This document shows, piece by piece, positions 38,640-48,960 of a DNA stretch of 64,000 bases. Location of the stretch: positions 66,213-130,212 of the forward strand of contig LUCM01008322.1 in the NCBI GenBank assembly GCA_008360955.1, read 5' to 3'. The stretch's first letter is position 1. Each line of letters begins with the position of its first letter. The DNA comes from Fasciolopsis buskii. Taxonomy: Eukaryota > Platyhelminthes > Trematoda > Plagiorchiida > Fasciolidae. The notes below the pieces were generated by a model that worked only from the letters and a program-made list of their open reading frames with translations, did no database searches and was not told where the DNA came from. A program made the translations under genes and the position numbers.

Positions 38640-40721
38640 ACTGCTGACGACAGCAGTCTCCATTATTTGTGATTTGATTGTTCAACTTGATCTGCCGTCA
38701 CCATGGTTTCGTTATTGGCTGATTCGATCGGAAATGGACTCGTCGAGTGATCAAGCACCTACCTAGATGATCATCAAAACGTGATAATTCAACTCCCCGG
38801 GTGAGAATTCACCTGGCCTAGTCGATCTGGTTCAGAAAAAAAAACTAGTTATGCCGTAATGAATTCATTGTTCACGATTTCGATTCAATTAATCAAAGTG
38901 ACAGAGTCTGTTTGTTCATTTAGAAATATGTCACACCATCATTTAGCCAGACAAATACAAAAATATTTCATGGATATCTAAGTATTTGTTGCATGCTTCG
39001 AAAAGAGCCCATATTTGCGGTGATTAGGTTTTTGCTAATTTCATGTGACTAACTGGAACAGTATAAATGCTCGCTTTGGGGGTAAGTAAATCCAAGTACA
39101 TAGGTGAGTAAAATGGTAGAATATCAACAGTGCAGAATGTGAACGTACACTACGGGTTACCGGGAGCACGAATCAATGCCCGGGACAATCAGTTAGCACT
39201 GCGTGGATTCAATCAGTCGGGATGTTCAGTACAGATACAATCATGATCGCGGGCAATATCGATCGGCCGGTCACAAATTGGAGAATGTGACAGACGAAGG
39301 TAGTTCAAAACACCTTGGGTTAGAGGGCTTCGGACTAAACACAAGAAAGGCAATACCGAGTATCAGAAAACAAGGTCTGGATCGAATCGAGAAAACAGTA
39401 TGCATGTGATATGTTTTCTGCCAATTCTCAAAGTGGAAGTTCCGTTGTGGTGACGTTTCGGCCAAAGCAAGTGACAATTTCCATAACATTTTTGCCTTGG
39501 TAATGGTAAAATCAGCATTTTAAAAGAATAACTCGTACAAAACAAATAAAATAACAAAAACTGACCTTAAATCCATAACAAGCTGGATTTCCTCTCTCCA
39601 GTGTCTGGTGTAGCTTTGTTCTTTTTTAATGACATTAATCAGAAACTGGTCGGTTAAAATAACAAGTCGCCTTAGCAATGTGAGAATGAATTTGATTTTT
39701 TTGAAATTCCACGTACTATCGATTGATGTCTCCCTAAAAACACGCACATACACACACACACACAAACGCATCGGCACACAGGCAAAATATATTGGCAAAA
39801 CAATTCAGAGTCAATATTTCTGCAGTATGGCCCGTGGTTATTTACCCATTAACCATGATATTTGGTATTCTCTCGCAATTTTCAATTACCACTCGGTAGT
39901 CCTCGGAACTGGACTGTTTCCCGCCTTGTCTCGGAATTAAGTGGGAATTATTCAAATTTATTTTTTTTTGGAAAATCAATATTCGGAATTGGGCAAGAAT
40001 ATGCCTCTAGTTCACTGGAGTTCGCAAGAGTACATCCGCTTGCAGATTGTAGGGTAATCAGTGCACCTTGCATTAAGTAAGCACAAATGTGCCCCGGTAA
40101 GATGAATCGTGCTTCAGGCCTATACAAACGAGATCTCAAAAATTCAATTGAATAGCGCTTCCGAATAGTTTTGACGTAGTTCCGAATCGCTTCGAAATGA
40201 TTCCAAAATGATGTAGCGAATGACATATTAGCAATCTGTTTCCTAAGCTGCACAACAAAATACGGCTTGAAAGTATAGAAAAGAAATCTGGAGGTTTTTT
40301 ACACAATGCTTTTCATGTGTCCGCTTTCGGGACAGCAAATTCAACAGACAGTGCACAATGGTGGTCGTAAAAGACAGTGCTAAAAGCGGAAGTGCATTGC
40401 AATGTAGAATGACAAGTAGGCTCAAGCAACTGATATTGGCGACTACCATTTTTGACTCCCTTATAAATCACCTCAACTTTGCGCTGGTCGACTGTCGATG
40501 ATGAACAAGAGTTTTCTGGAGACATCTTCTTCTGTTGCGTTGAAGGAGAGGTTGTGTGATGTTTGGCATCGAATCGAATGGTCTAGCTTAAGGTCAGCCA
40601 TGTTAGCTCCTATGCGGATCGTTTCATTATCAAAAGTGGAGAAAATTGAACTGATGGCTACTTAGGAATGACATCGAACATGGCACAACTAGAATTTTAA
40701 TGTTTATCGACTCCATCATAG
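38640..40721. other. Anonymous sequence, no supported gene
   Basis: A CA-rich patch lies at 39743-39765. The frame set is short and overlapping. No family recognised. Confidence 0.55.
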
Positions 40722-40915
40722 TCTTTTTACCTTTTATCTTTTATCTTTTACTTTCTTTATTAATGGCAACTATGTACATCATTTTTCAGGAAGGGGACCG
40801 TGGCTAACAGAGGGTTGACAAGTGAGGAAGTTGAGCGGCTGTGGGAGGATTCGAACCCGCGACATTCACGTCGAAGCGCCACGACCCTATCCGTGTGGCC
40901 ACCGCGGGCGGAGTG
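40722..40915 (-). mobile_element. SINE family D, most complete copy
   Basis: On the minus strand the element starts with a tRNA-like head near 40912: A box TGGCCACACGG (40901-40891) and perfect B box GGTTCGAATCC (40857-40847). A body of about 80 bp follows (CCCTCTGTTAGCCACGG, CCCCTTCCTGAAAAATG), and the 3' end is AAAGTAAAAGATAAAAGATA-type repeats ending at 40722. Head, body and simple-repeat tail are the defining SINE layout. The long minus-strand frame here (40760-41143) is a by-product of the SINE. Fragments sharing body or tail are at 14.6, 52.7, 58.8 and 60.2 kb. Confidence 0.85.
40847..40901 (-). promoter_or_regulatory. Internal pol III promoter (A and B boxes) of SINE D
   Basis: A box at 40901-40891 and B box at 40857-40847 on the minus strand, spaced as in tRNA genes. 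The B box is an exact match to the GGTTCGAATCC consensus, so this is the copy most likely to still recruit TFIIIC. Confidence 0.6.
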
Positions 40916-43900
40916 GACAGTCTTGATCTTCCTCAGTTCATAAAACCACGCAGGTGGACAGGTAGCAAGCCACAACTTAACGAATCGAAGCGAACTTTGC
41001 TTGGCTGAAGCTATCCAACGGCGGCTATCCCCTGAGAGGTATGAAAGGCGAAATAATACACCAGTGGGTCCTGCATCCCGTCCACCAAGTCTTATATTAC
41101 CTGTTACTGACTGGGTGAAAGTGCAGTTCGGATGCCGGGGCATTTAGTTTTGCCGCACCATACACAGCTTATCGCCATAAGTAAACTCGATGCCTGGATC
41201 ACAAATAACCACTAATTTGGGCTTGTTGGCCTAACCACCACCCATGTCCCTGTACCTTCTTCCCAAAACCCAGATTCCAATACCCACCTGCACAGCCAAC
41301 AAATCATCACGAACGAAGACCAAAAATCCACATATTATGGTCGACTGACCACGGGAAACACTGTCGATGTTTAAAACAACTACTAACCTGGACTTTTGGA
41401 TTCCATATTCCTTTTACGTACACTGGTGCTTATCCTTTATTTGGTCTGCCTATGCGTGAATGTGGTCATATCTTAATGAAATGTAGTTTGCACGGGGGAT
41501 CGAACCAGATAACAAGGAGGGTTTTCGGTTTGGATGACAAACGAAACGGATCAAAAAACTGCCATTTTTTGCACTTAATATTTTATTTTGTTCGGACCTC
41601 ATTGATTAGTGTCCGAGGGAGTTGGTTCACAAGGCGCTGGTTTTATATATCTTTGACGAAGAGAGTGAACTCTTCATCAAGTTATTGTTTCTTGGTACCT
41701 GAAAAAGCGGACCGTATAGCCACTTGAGGACTCAAATTACGGAATCTCATCAGCATTAAGTGCGACTACCGAGATGATGTGAGCAGTTAATTGAAAACAC
41801 GTATCACGGTTCTGTCCAAGAGTGCCAGTGCTTTGCTCCATCTACCGTGCCTGAAATGATCTGACAGAGTCACCAGTGTAAATGTGTTTCACATTTGTGC
41901 GCCCGAGTGAAGACCACACACACACACGCACGCACACACGCACACGCACACACGCACAAACACAGAGAGAGAGAAAGAAGGAAGTTTCTTTTCAACACGC
42001 GCTCTCTCCTGTCGGAGATTTTCATGTCGGTAGTGGGGAATAGAATATTCGTGCTTTTGGAGGCATCAAGGGGACCACAATAGCCAAATAAACCTGTAAT
42101 TCTAAATGAAAATTTGAAAGGTAAAAATGTGACCTTGATTCGCGTTTTCAACTGACTATTCCTACACGTGTTTGTATTCGAATTATTCAACTGTATACGA
42201 ATAGAATTTGCTCACTCGGTTCATTTTCTCCGGATGTGTTCGATCAGTTTGAATATCTCCGTACAGTCTGACCCGAGGGAGAAGGTCGGTTTCGTAAGAC
42301 AAACAGTCAGAATTGCAAGCGATGTTTCTTTTCGCTCACGAACGTAGTGTGATTTCTAGTTGAATACGAGATACCACATATCCCCTAACGGCGTACCTAG
42401 CAACAATACAGAGGAGGGCCGAAACGATCGGACTTGTGACAATTCACAGTGCTTTCCACCCTTTTTTTATAACCGACCGCAGGAATTTTTTGTTAGTTTA
42501 ACCACTTGGGTTGAGAATGGAAATGCAAAATTGCAGCATTGCAAACACGTGTATACAAACGTGTGTGTGTGTGTAGGCATGTATGCACGTGTGTGTATGT
42601 ATGCGTGTGTGTGAGTATGCGAGTACGTATGCGAGTGAGTTAACACCAGGTCGTCTGAGTTCAAACAAATAGGTCGTTCATCCAGTTTGCTAAAAGACTG
42701 ATGATCGATTTTTTGTGTGACAAGAAGTTTATCGTTTATATCAAATACTTCATTTGTGAGCCTCAAAGCCCAAATCCGAAGAGTCAATTGTCAAGGCTTG
42801 TAAGTATGGCAATATTTCGGGTTCGCTTCACAGCTGCACGTTTCAGGTCCACTATCCAGTTCAAGTGTGAAAAGTACACACGATTGACAATTCCTAACAA
42901 AAACGAAATATTTGTGAAATGCTTCCATAAATCGTATTGTGACACACGATTTGAAGGCCTCGGAGTCCACTTGTTATTACATCATACTAGCTCACGCATT
43001 TGTCAAACCGTCTACTATTGTCTGCTATTATCGATATAACAGCCAGTTTCCGACCAATCTGATTGAGTTAGGACTCCGAGAGCTTTGTACCAAGTCACGA
43101 TTCATCTTACCACGTGAAAAACCTTTTAGGGTGGATCACACTTTGGCAATATGTCTAATGCAGAGTGATCTATTGAGCCAAGAGTGTGCAGATGAATTGT
43201 GATTGGTACTAGAAGATGAAAAAGAAGAAAATTTGCCAGAATTTCAATTGGAATCTAACAGAAAATGGCATAATTGATCGATTTTCATAACTAATTGGGG
43301 CAAACTCTGATATGGCTTCGACATGTTGGAAACACGTAAGGGAACAGAACAACTCTCGGAAGAGTTCCTGAATTGCTAACCAAACGTGGACATTTTCTGA
43401 CCCAATCTGGTCAGTCTCATTCCGCTGATTAACTGGTTTGATTACGAAGAAAATTGTGACTTAGGACTACCAACCGTTTCCGGTCTGCAATGGAGCTGGG
43501 GTCAGGAAACAAAATCATGGATAGAAGAAACGTCTAAAAATCACATCACATGAAATTCGGGGACATGTTCAAAGATTCGTTAATGATAAACAAGAAGAAA
43601 AAGCATCTAAAATGGCCGAGTTTGGATTGTGGACGAAGAGAGCGTTTGAAGGAGCATTAGCAAAAGAGATCGGATGTTCAAGGAGGGCAATCTCGATTCA
43701 ATCAATACCGCAGGATTTTGCAGCAGATCGATAAAAGCTTTTAGATGTAATATTGAACCTGATAAGTTCATGGCTGACAGCGGTTTCGCTAGCCTTCGGT
43801 ATTTAGAGATGTACTGACGGTACAACCATAAATCAAGAAAAGTGAGTTGGGGTTTTGTCACCACAAATAGTCAGAGGTTCGAATCACTAATTCGCCCGTC

Positions 43901-46618
43901 ACTTTGGTGATTGATGGGGATTTGCTGTCTATCGAGTGGCTATCACACCCGGCCTATTGATATCTTACATGGTTTTGTGCTACTCCATGGGTCTCCGGAG
44001 CCTCAGGGATGATGAGACAGGCCCCTTCCACTGCACTCATTTATCTAGCACATTAGAAAAGTAAATAGAGGTGACAAAAATAATATCACTGTTAGCATTA
44101 CTTTTCTCATAAAACCAACTCACTCAACTCAATTCACTTATCACACCGATTTATTGATCCAATTTAAACCGGTTATTCCAGCTGTTTGGCACCCAATAAA
44201 GCCAGTCACAGATCAGCAGGTGTCCTGTTACCGTTTGTCATTTTGGTACCGTCAGTCTAATACTACGTTAGTCATAGCTACTTTTACTGGTAGCCTAGGC
44301 TAACTTTCGATACTTGCGCTTCCTGCTTCAGTAATGGATAAACAACACTCACTTTCTTCCACGTTCCTCCGATGTTCTGACTACACGTGTTTTGAAAGCA
44401 GACAAGATTATATCACAGGACAGGAATCAGATCAAGTTCTTCTGTCTTCCCACTAAAATTAGAACAACTCAACAAACTAAATGGTATTGAAATTCTGCTT
44501 GTGCATTTATCTTTACATCATACCGATGGATAATTGTATCAGGCTATCTACATCTGGTTGAATTGCTCTGATCAGTGGACATCGAATGCCAAGTCGGTAA
44601 CCCGCATGTTTCCCCATATGAAATCTGATTCCTGGGGATATCATATCGTTTTGTCATTCACAGCACTGTACTTCTTGTGACTACCGTTTTATTGCAAAAT
44701 CTCATTACTGGTCGTCTACGAATTTGAGCATCAAATCCTCTCTCTGTCGTTTCTGTTTTATCGATTGTTTGACGTGCACATCTAATTGTTCCGTATGTGA
44801 CTATTGGTATCGTAGAATAGGTGAAACTGGAAATTGAAGAATAAGAGCAATTGTACGGTACTTGACCCGATATGCGAATGAATTGATTGCAAAGTGAAAT
44901 TGTGAAATCGACAAGCTAAGTTCCAATGGCTAGTGCTTAAAACTGATTGGATCTGAAGAATTGATCAACCTGGAAGAACAGTGGTCTGTCCAGAATTCCA
45001 AAGCCAATCGGACTCGAGATTAACGGATTTGTGTGCGAGTGTATACTTGCATACTATCGCAGGACGAAGTAATACCAAAATCTTTTGATCGTTAACCAAA
45101 TAAGTTTTTCCATGCACGTGCGATTGCATTTCTGAAGTCCTAGGTTTAGGTAACTGATGAAATCAGTTTTCACAACTCCTGATCTAACCATAGTCTCAAC
45201 ATCATGAAAAGAAACCGTGGAGACAGAAATGTTCCGTTCCTATCCGTGCTGTGCATGGTTTATTCAAATATTCCAATCTTTGACCATCAGTGCAGTTCGA
45301 AAGCAAAAGGTTTGGATTCCAAATCCTAAGCATTCCCACTTCGATCAACCTGTGATTGACCGCCACGCCCTTCGTGAATGAAAAGATTAAAAAACTGGGT
45401 GTTCTTGGCTAGGCATTTGATTTTCCCACAAAAACAAGTTAGTGTGGGCCAATCAATTTTTTCTTCAGCTACCCCAAATCGGTTGTGAAAATTGAATAGC
45501 ATTTTTTTTAAACAATCCGCTGTCTTCTGGCTCGTTATCACATCTGACCTAATGAGGTCAAGTGTCACTCCAAGATTTTGGTCGCCGATCTTGTCGTGTA
45601 CTGGGCCTTGGTGGCTGGTGGCGCATCACCGGTTCCACTTTTCTGTGCATGAAGCATATCGTAAGAAGACAAATTGCAACAAACTTAAATTCAAAGGTGT
45701 AAAACGAATTAATGAATATTTTGTCCAGAAGCCCACACACTCTAGACATTGACGACCTATCGACTCGCCAGTTACGTCATTTCACTGGTTCCGTAACCAT
45801 CTTCTTTAAGGGCGTCACTTTGAAAATCTGGACGGTAAATTGCGCTCAGTGTATTTGTGACAATCACTGAGTCGATTTGTTGGCATGTGTGAGATTTCAA
45901 CTCAATTTGTACATTTGATTCATTTTTTCTCTTGGTGACGTGGATTTTGTGTGAATCAGCGTCACTTCGAATCCAAGATTCTCACAGTTTCGGATTGCCG
46001 TATTCAATATGCACTTGTGGCGACTTACAGTGAAAGCGGTAGAAAGAAAAAAAAGCAATTGTTTGGTCATTCAAGACCCTCCCGAACGATTAGTGACGTA
46101 GATGAATTAAGAAATTTCGTTGATCAGGCCACGAGTTATGTGAAACGACCGTGTGATGCCCACAACTGCGGCCGTGGTGGATGGCGTGATGTGGTCACTT
46201 CATCAGAAAGATCATGATCTCCATGTTTCGTTCAACATCGGTTCCATATTGGGTGTGGCTATTGTTAATCCCACGAGATCGTCTAGGTTGGCGAAAAAAA
46301 GCGACACGAAGACAAACTGGGACATCAGTTTTTGATTTAGGATTCCGCGAACCAAATAGATAAATAAGCAACCACAAACAATGCTATTCGATCCACTGGG
46401 CACGGCTTTTTAATGTTTAGATGCGGACCTCGGCGAAGGGGAAAAAAATAAAAAATTTCACGGTTGCAGCCGAATAAAAAAAACTTGTGTGGATATCTTC
46501 CCATGTGTCAGTTGGGAGAGCCACATACGTCTGTGTGCGCGCGCGCGCGCAGTTTGTACAAGTTAAGAACAAATGTGTTCACGGGAAACCCTCGTCCAGT
46601 CCTCTATAGAAGAGATAG
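40916..46618. other. Anonymous sequence with microsatellites
   Basis: Contains a CA/CG then GA simple-sequence patch at 41919-41979, a GT-rich patch at 42560-42625, a B-box-like AGGTTCGAATCAC near 43873, and a (CG)n run at 46536-46550. The 43.87 kb site could be the start of another tRNA-derived SINE (43865-44070) but no A box or second copy was found. No gene is supported. Confidence 0.5.
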
Positions 46619-47110
46619 TATTTACTGGATCAGTGTCAAGATTATTGCATGCAAAACACAGGAGAATATTTTCCAAACTTCACGACTGTGAAAGGAAACA
46701 CATACCGTGAGCGACTGCGTGGGTGGCGCGATTACTCATGGCGGTATGTGCTAGATAAAGCTCGTTGGGTGATTCAGTTGTCCACGCGTAATTCCAAAAT
46801 CGCGGAAGCCAACACATTGAGCCTGTACTGTGTGGCAGCAGCTGAGACAGCCAATGACAAGTTGGGAAACTCATTGGGTGGGAAATGCGAAAATGAAATC
46901 ATGAATCACTCGGTCCAGCTGAGTACCACGATGCCCACAAGAAGACCATTCGGTCGATCACGTAGAAGCGAAAGAGGGGTTGTAAATCAGGAGACAATTT
47001 GCATTATTTCACACATCGATCCCGTCTGTTATCTGCCATCGACGGAACTGTACACTTCAGACGAGATCAGATCACAATTTACTCGATTCCGGAAACTGTC
47101 AAATTTCTGA
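46619..47110 (+). CDS. Unrecognised open frame, possible terminal exon
   Basis: Stop-free for about 164 codons, 153 from the first ATG at 46649, ending in TGA at 47108-47110. The translation is free of low complexity and has charged and aromatic residues mixed as in real protein (TYRERLRGWRDYSWRYVLDK; TRRPFGRSRRSERG), but I recognise no domain. A CAG at 46658-46668 could be a 3' splice site. Against it: with uniform bases one or two stop-free runs of this length are expected in 64 kb by chance, there is no identifiable upstream exon, and an opposite-strand frame overlaps it. Function unknown. Confidence 0.22.
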   Translation, partial: YLLDQCQDYCMQNTGEYFPNFTTVKGNTYRERLRGWRDYSWRYVLDKARWVIQLSTRNSKIAEANTLSLYCVAAAETANDKLGNSLGGKCENEIMNHSVQLSTTMPTRRPFGRSRRSERGVVNQETICIISHIDPVCYLPSTELYTSDEIRSQFTRFRKLSNF

Positions 47111-47734
47111 TACCAAACAAATAGTTATGCATGTTTCTTCGACAGGTGTAGATTTTTGTGGAATTTTTAGTCCTTTATTGATATTTCGTGCGTTTCTTTC
47201 GGTAGATTTTGCCCAATAAGGCTGCTGGAAATGGTTAGTCCTTTAATCTATATGTGCCGTTCTGTACAGCTTTTTGGTTTTCCCAGGCCGTCAGATGGGG
47301 TGCAAACATACTCACGGCGGTTACACATAAAACCTGGAATTTCAAAGAAAATCACGTCTAACTGGCACTGATCCCATCCTGTCAAACTAACTGACGCAAT
47401 TCCAGTGAATTTGGCTATTCGTCTGATCGTTTCATTCTTGATCTCCCAAAATGAAGTGATTTTTGTGACTTGGGAACAAAATTATTCAGTACCTGCGCAT
47501 CTTTGCAACCTTACTTCATTAGTGAGGAAGAGATTCATATCGATTGGTTCAATGAAAATGGGACTTAAAGTTGTGTAACTAGTAAACTTGCTTGGGTACG
47601 TTTACCATTGCCTCAGTAACAATGTTTACGGCAACTTCAATATTACCGGTGAATCAGGCATTCTAGTCAGAAAAATTCGATAATCTGTCAATCGATAAAC
47701 AACGACTAAAGAATTTGTTCAAGTGGTCAACGAG

Positions 47735-47835
47735 TCACTCACTCACTTGCCCACTCACTCGCCCACTCACTCACTTACTCGTTCACGTACTCACTCACTC
47801 ACTCAATCCGTCAATCAATCTGTCAATCAAATCAA
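47735..47835. repeat. (ACTC)n and (CAAT)n low-complexity tract
   Basis: Imperfect ACTC repeats from about 47735 to 47805, followed by CAAT/CAAAT repeats. Confidence 0.85.
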
Positions 47836-48483
47836 TGAAATGATACGCTTATTGGCCAGCATAAACGTTTCCCGTGATACGTTCACACAGGAGACATGAT
47901 GCACGTAACTACTACCGTGTAGGCAAAGCGAAGAAACATACGGGGACGGTTTCCTGTTTGGCAACGTGTATCTGCACTTTGTTTATGTCGTTTTCAAACA
48001 GCCTAACTGGTAGCCAAATTTGGAAGCAAAAAAAATTGTAATCCATGATTTCTGCCAGATGGTCTGTCATCAGAGGTTGAAATTCAAACGAAAATCAACC
48101 AGACTATTTTGCCTGTATCATTTGAAGATTGTATTGATCGCATTGGCAAGCGGCATTCGAACACTTCTCATTGATGTTTTAGCTGGGTCCTGCGTGAAAA
48201 ACATCAAGAAGTCAGCATTTCTATAAAATCGTGTACGTGGCCATGTTGATTCATTTGCCACTCTGCCACTTTGTAACTAGTGGGGAATGAATAGGTGAAA
48301 ATGATTCTTCAACGCACCTATTATCCAGGTTCCGGCTATTTGTAAAAGATCAAACACTCTAAACAGTGCCCCAGTCTTTCCATGGGCTTAGATGATTATA
48401 AACCAAAAGCCAGTGATCTAAGTACGTTGTTTGAACAATGCACTTTGGTCAAAATGCGTCCAACTTTCTACTTGAATCTGATT

Positions 48484-48597
48484 TCGCCCTGTTCGGACAA
48501 GACAGTACCCGGTACGCATACCTGACGAGTGACATTAACCGCGAAACCCGTCGCGTGCTTCCGGGCAAATTTTGTTCACCCATCCAAACACTACTCA

Positions 48598-48645
<48 letters not shown>

Positions 48646-48960
48646 CCGCATACTAGAATCTAATTTCAAGCATCAGAAGTGCACATGAAAGCTTCTCGCT
48701 GAATAGTCCACAGAAGAAGTACAACTGTGATTTATTGATAATTGCTTTCCAGTTAGACTGGGCTGAGTGCCAACGGAATAAAGGTGAATTTTAAGTAGTA
48801 TCTGGATGGCTCTACAAACTAGATTCTGGTGAGACATACCAATTCGGATTGCACAATTATAAGGATGTTTGGACAAGAGAATTTCGGGTACGTAAACCGA
48901 TCGTGTGTCCCCCGGGAAAAGTTTGTTTACTCATCCAAATACTGCCCTTCCTGACTTACG
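48484..48960 (+). mobile_element. Family B array: intact unit, TA tract, inverted piece, core-deleted unit
   Basis: 48484-48604 is the 3' half of a plus-strand unit with a hammerhead, ending in a TA tract (48605-48644). 48645-48785 matches the start of the unit in the opposite orientation (TAGTCCACAGAAGAA, TACAACTGTGATT), as the plus strand does at 28.55-28.65 kb. 48800-48960 is again plus-strand (CAATTCGGATTGCACAA, GGATGTTTGGACAAGAG) and reaches a second ribozyme site about 376 bp after the first. There the CATACCTGACGAGC...GCGAAAC part is missing while the outer stem and 3' segment remain. The array records repeated insertion or recombination. Confidence 0.7.
48508..48565 (+). ncRNA. Type I hammerhead ribozyme, family B, core intact
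   Basis: Outer stem I CCCGG (48508-48512) pairs fully with CCGGG (48561-48565). Inner stem I GCATAC (48516-48521) pairs with GCGTGC (48553-48558) at five of six positions. Between them lie CTGACGA (48522-48528), stem II, GAAAC (48543-48547), a two-pair stem III with loop CC and the triplet GUC ending at 48552. The internal loop in stem I (TAC opposite TT) sits where natural hammerheads make loop-loop contacts. Stem II is poorer than in the other copies (GTG against CGC). Predicted cleavage is after 48552. Confidence 0.62.

Noticed and set aside
27530..38826. Exact 17-base repeat ATTCACCTGGCCTAGTC at 27.53 and 38.81 kb as a repeat family
   Set aside because: Flanking similarity is too weak to define an element from two copies.
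39440..39470. Minus-strand GGCCGAAACGTC as a Penelope-type hammerhead
   Set aside because: The GAAACGUC part fits, but there is no CUGAUGA and no stem II upstream.
40847..40912. A functional tRNA gene on the minus strand
   Set aside because: A and B boxes are good but the acceptor stem does not close and the sequence runs into a SINE body with a simple-repeat tail.
47735..47835. CRISPR-like array in the ACTC/CAAT tract
   Set aside because: No constant repeat with unique spacers; it is a simple low-complexity tract. No CRISPR array was seen anywhere.
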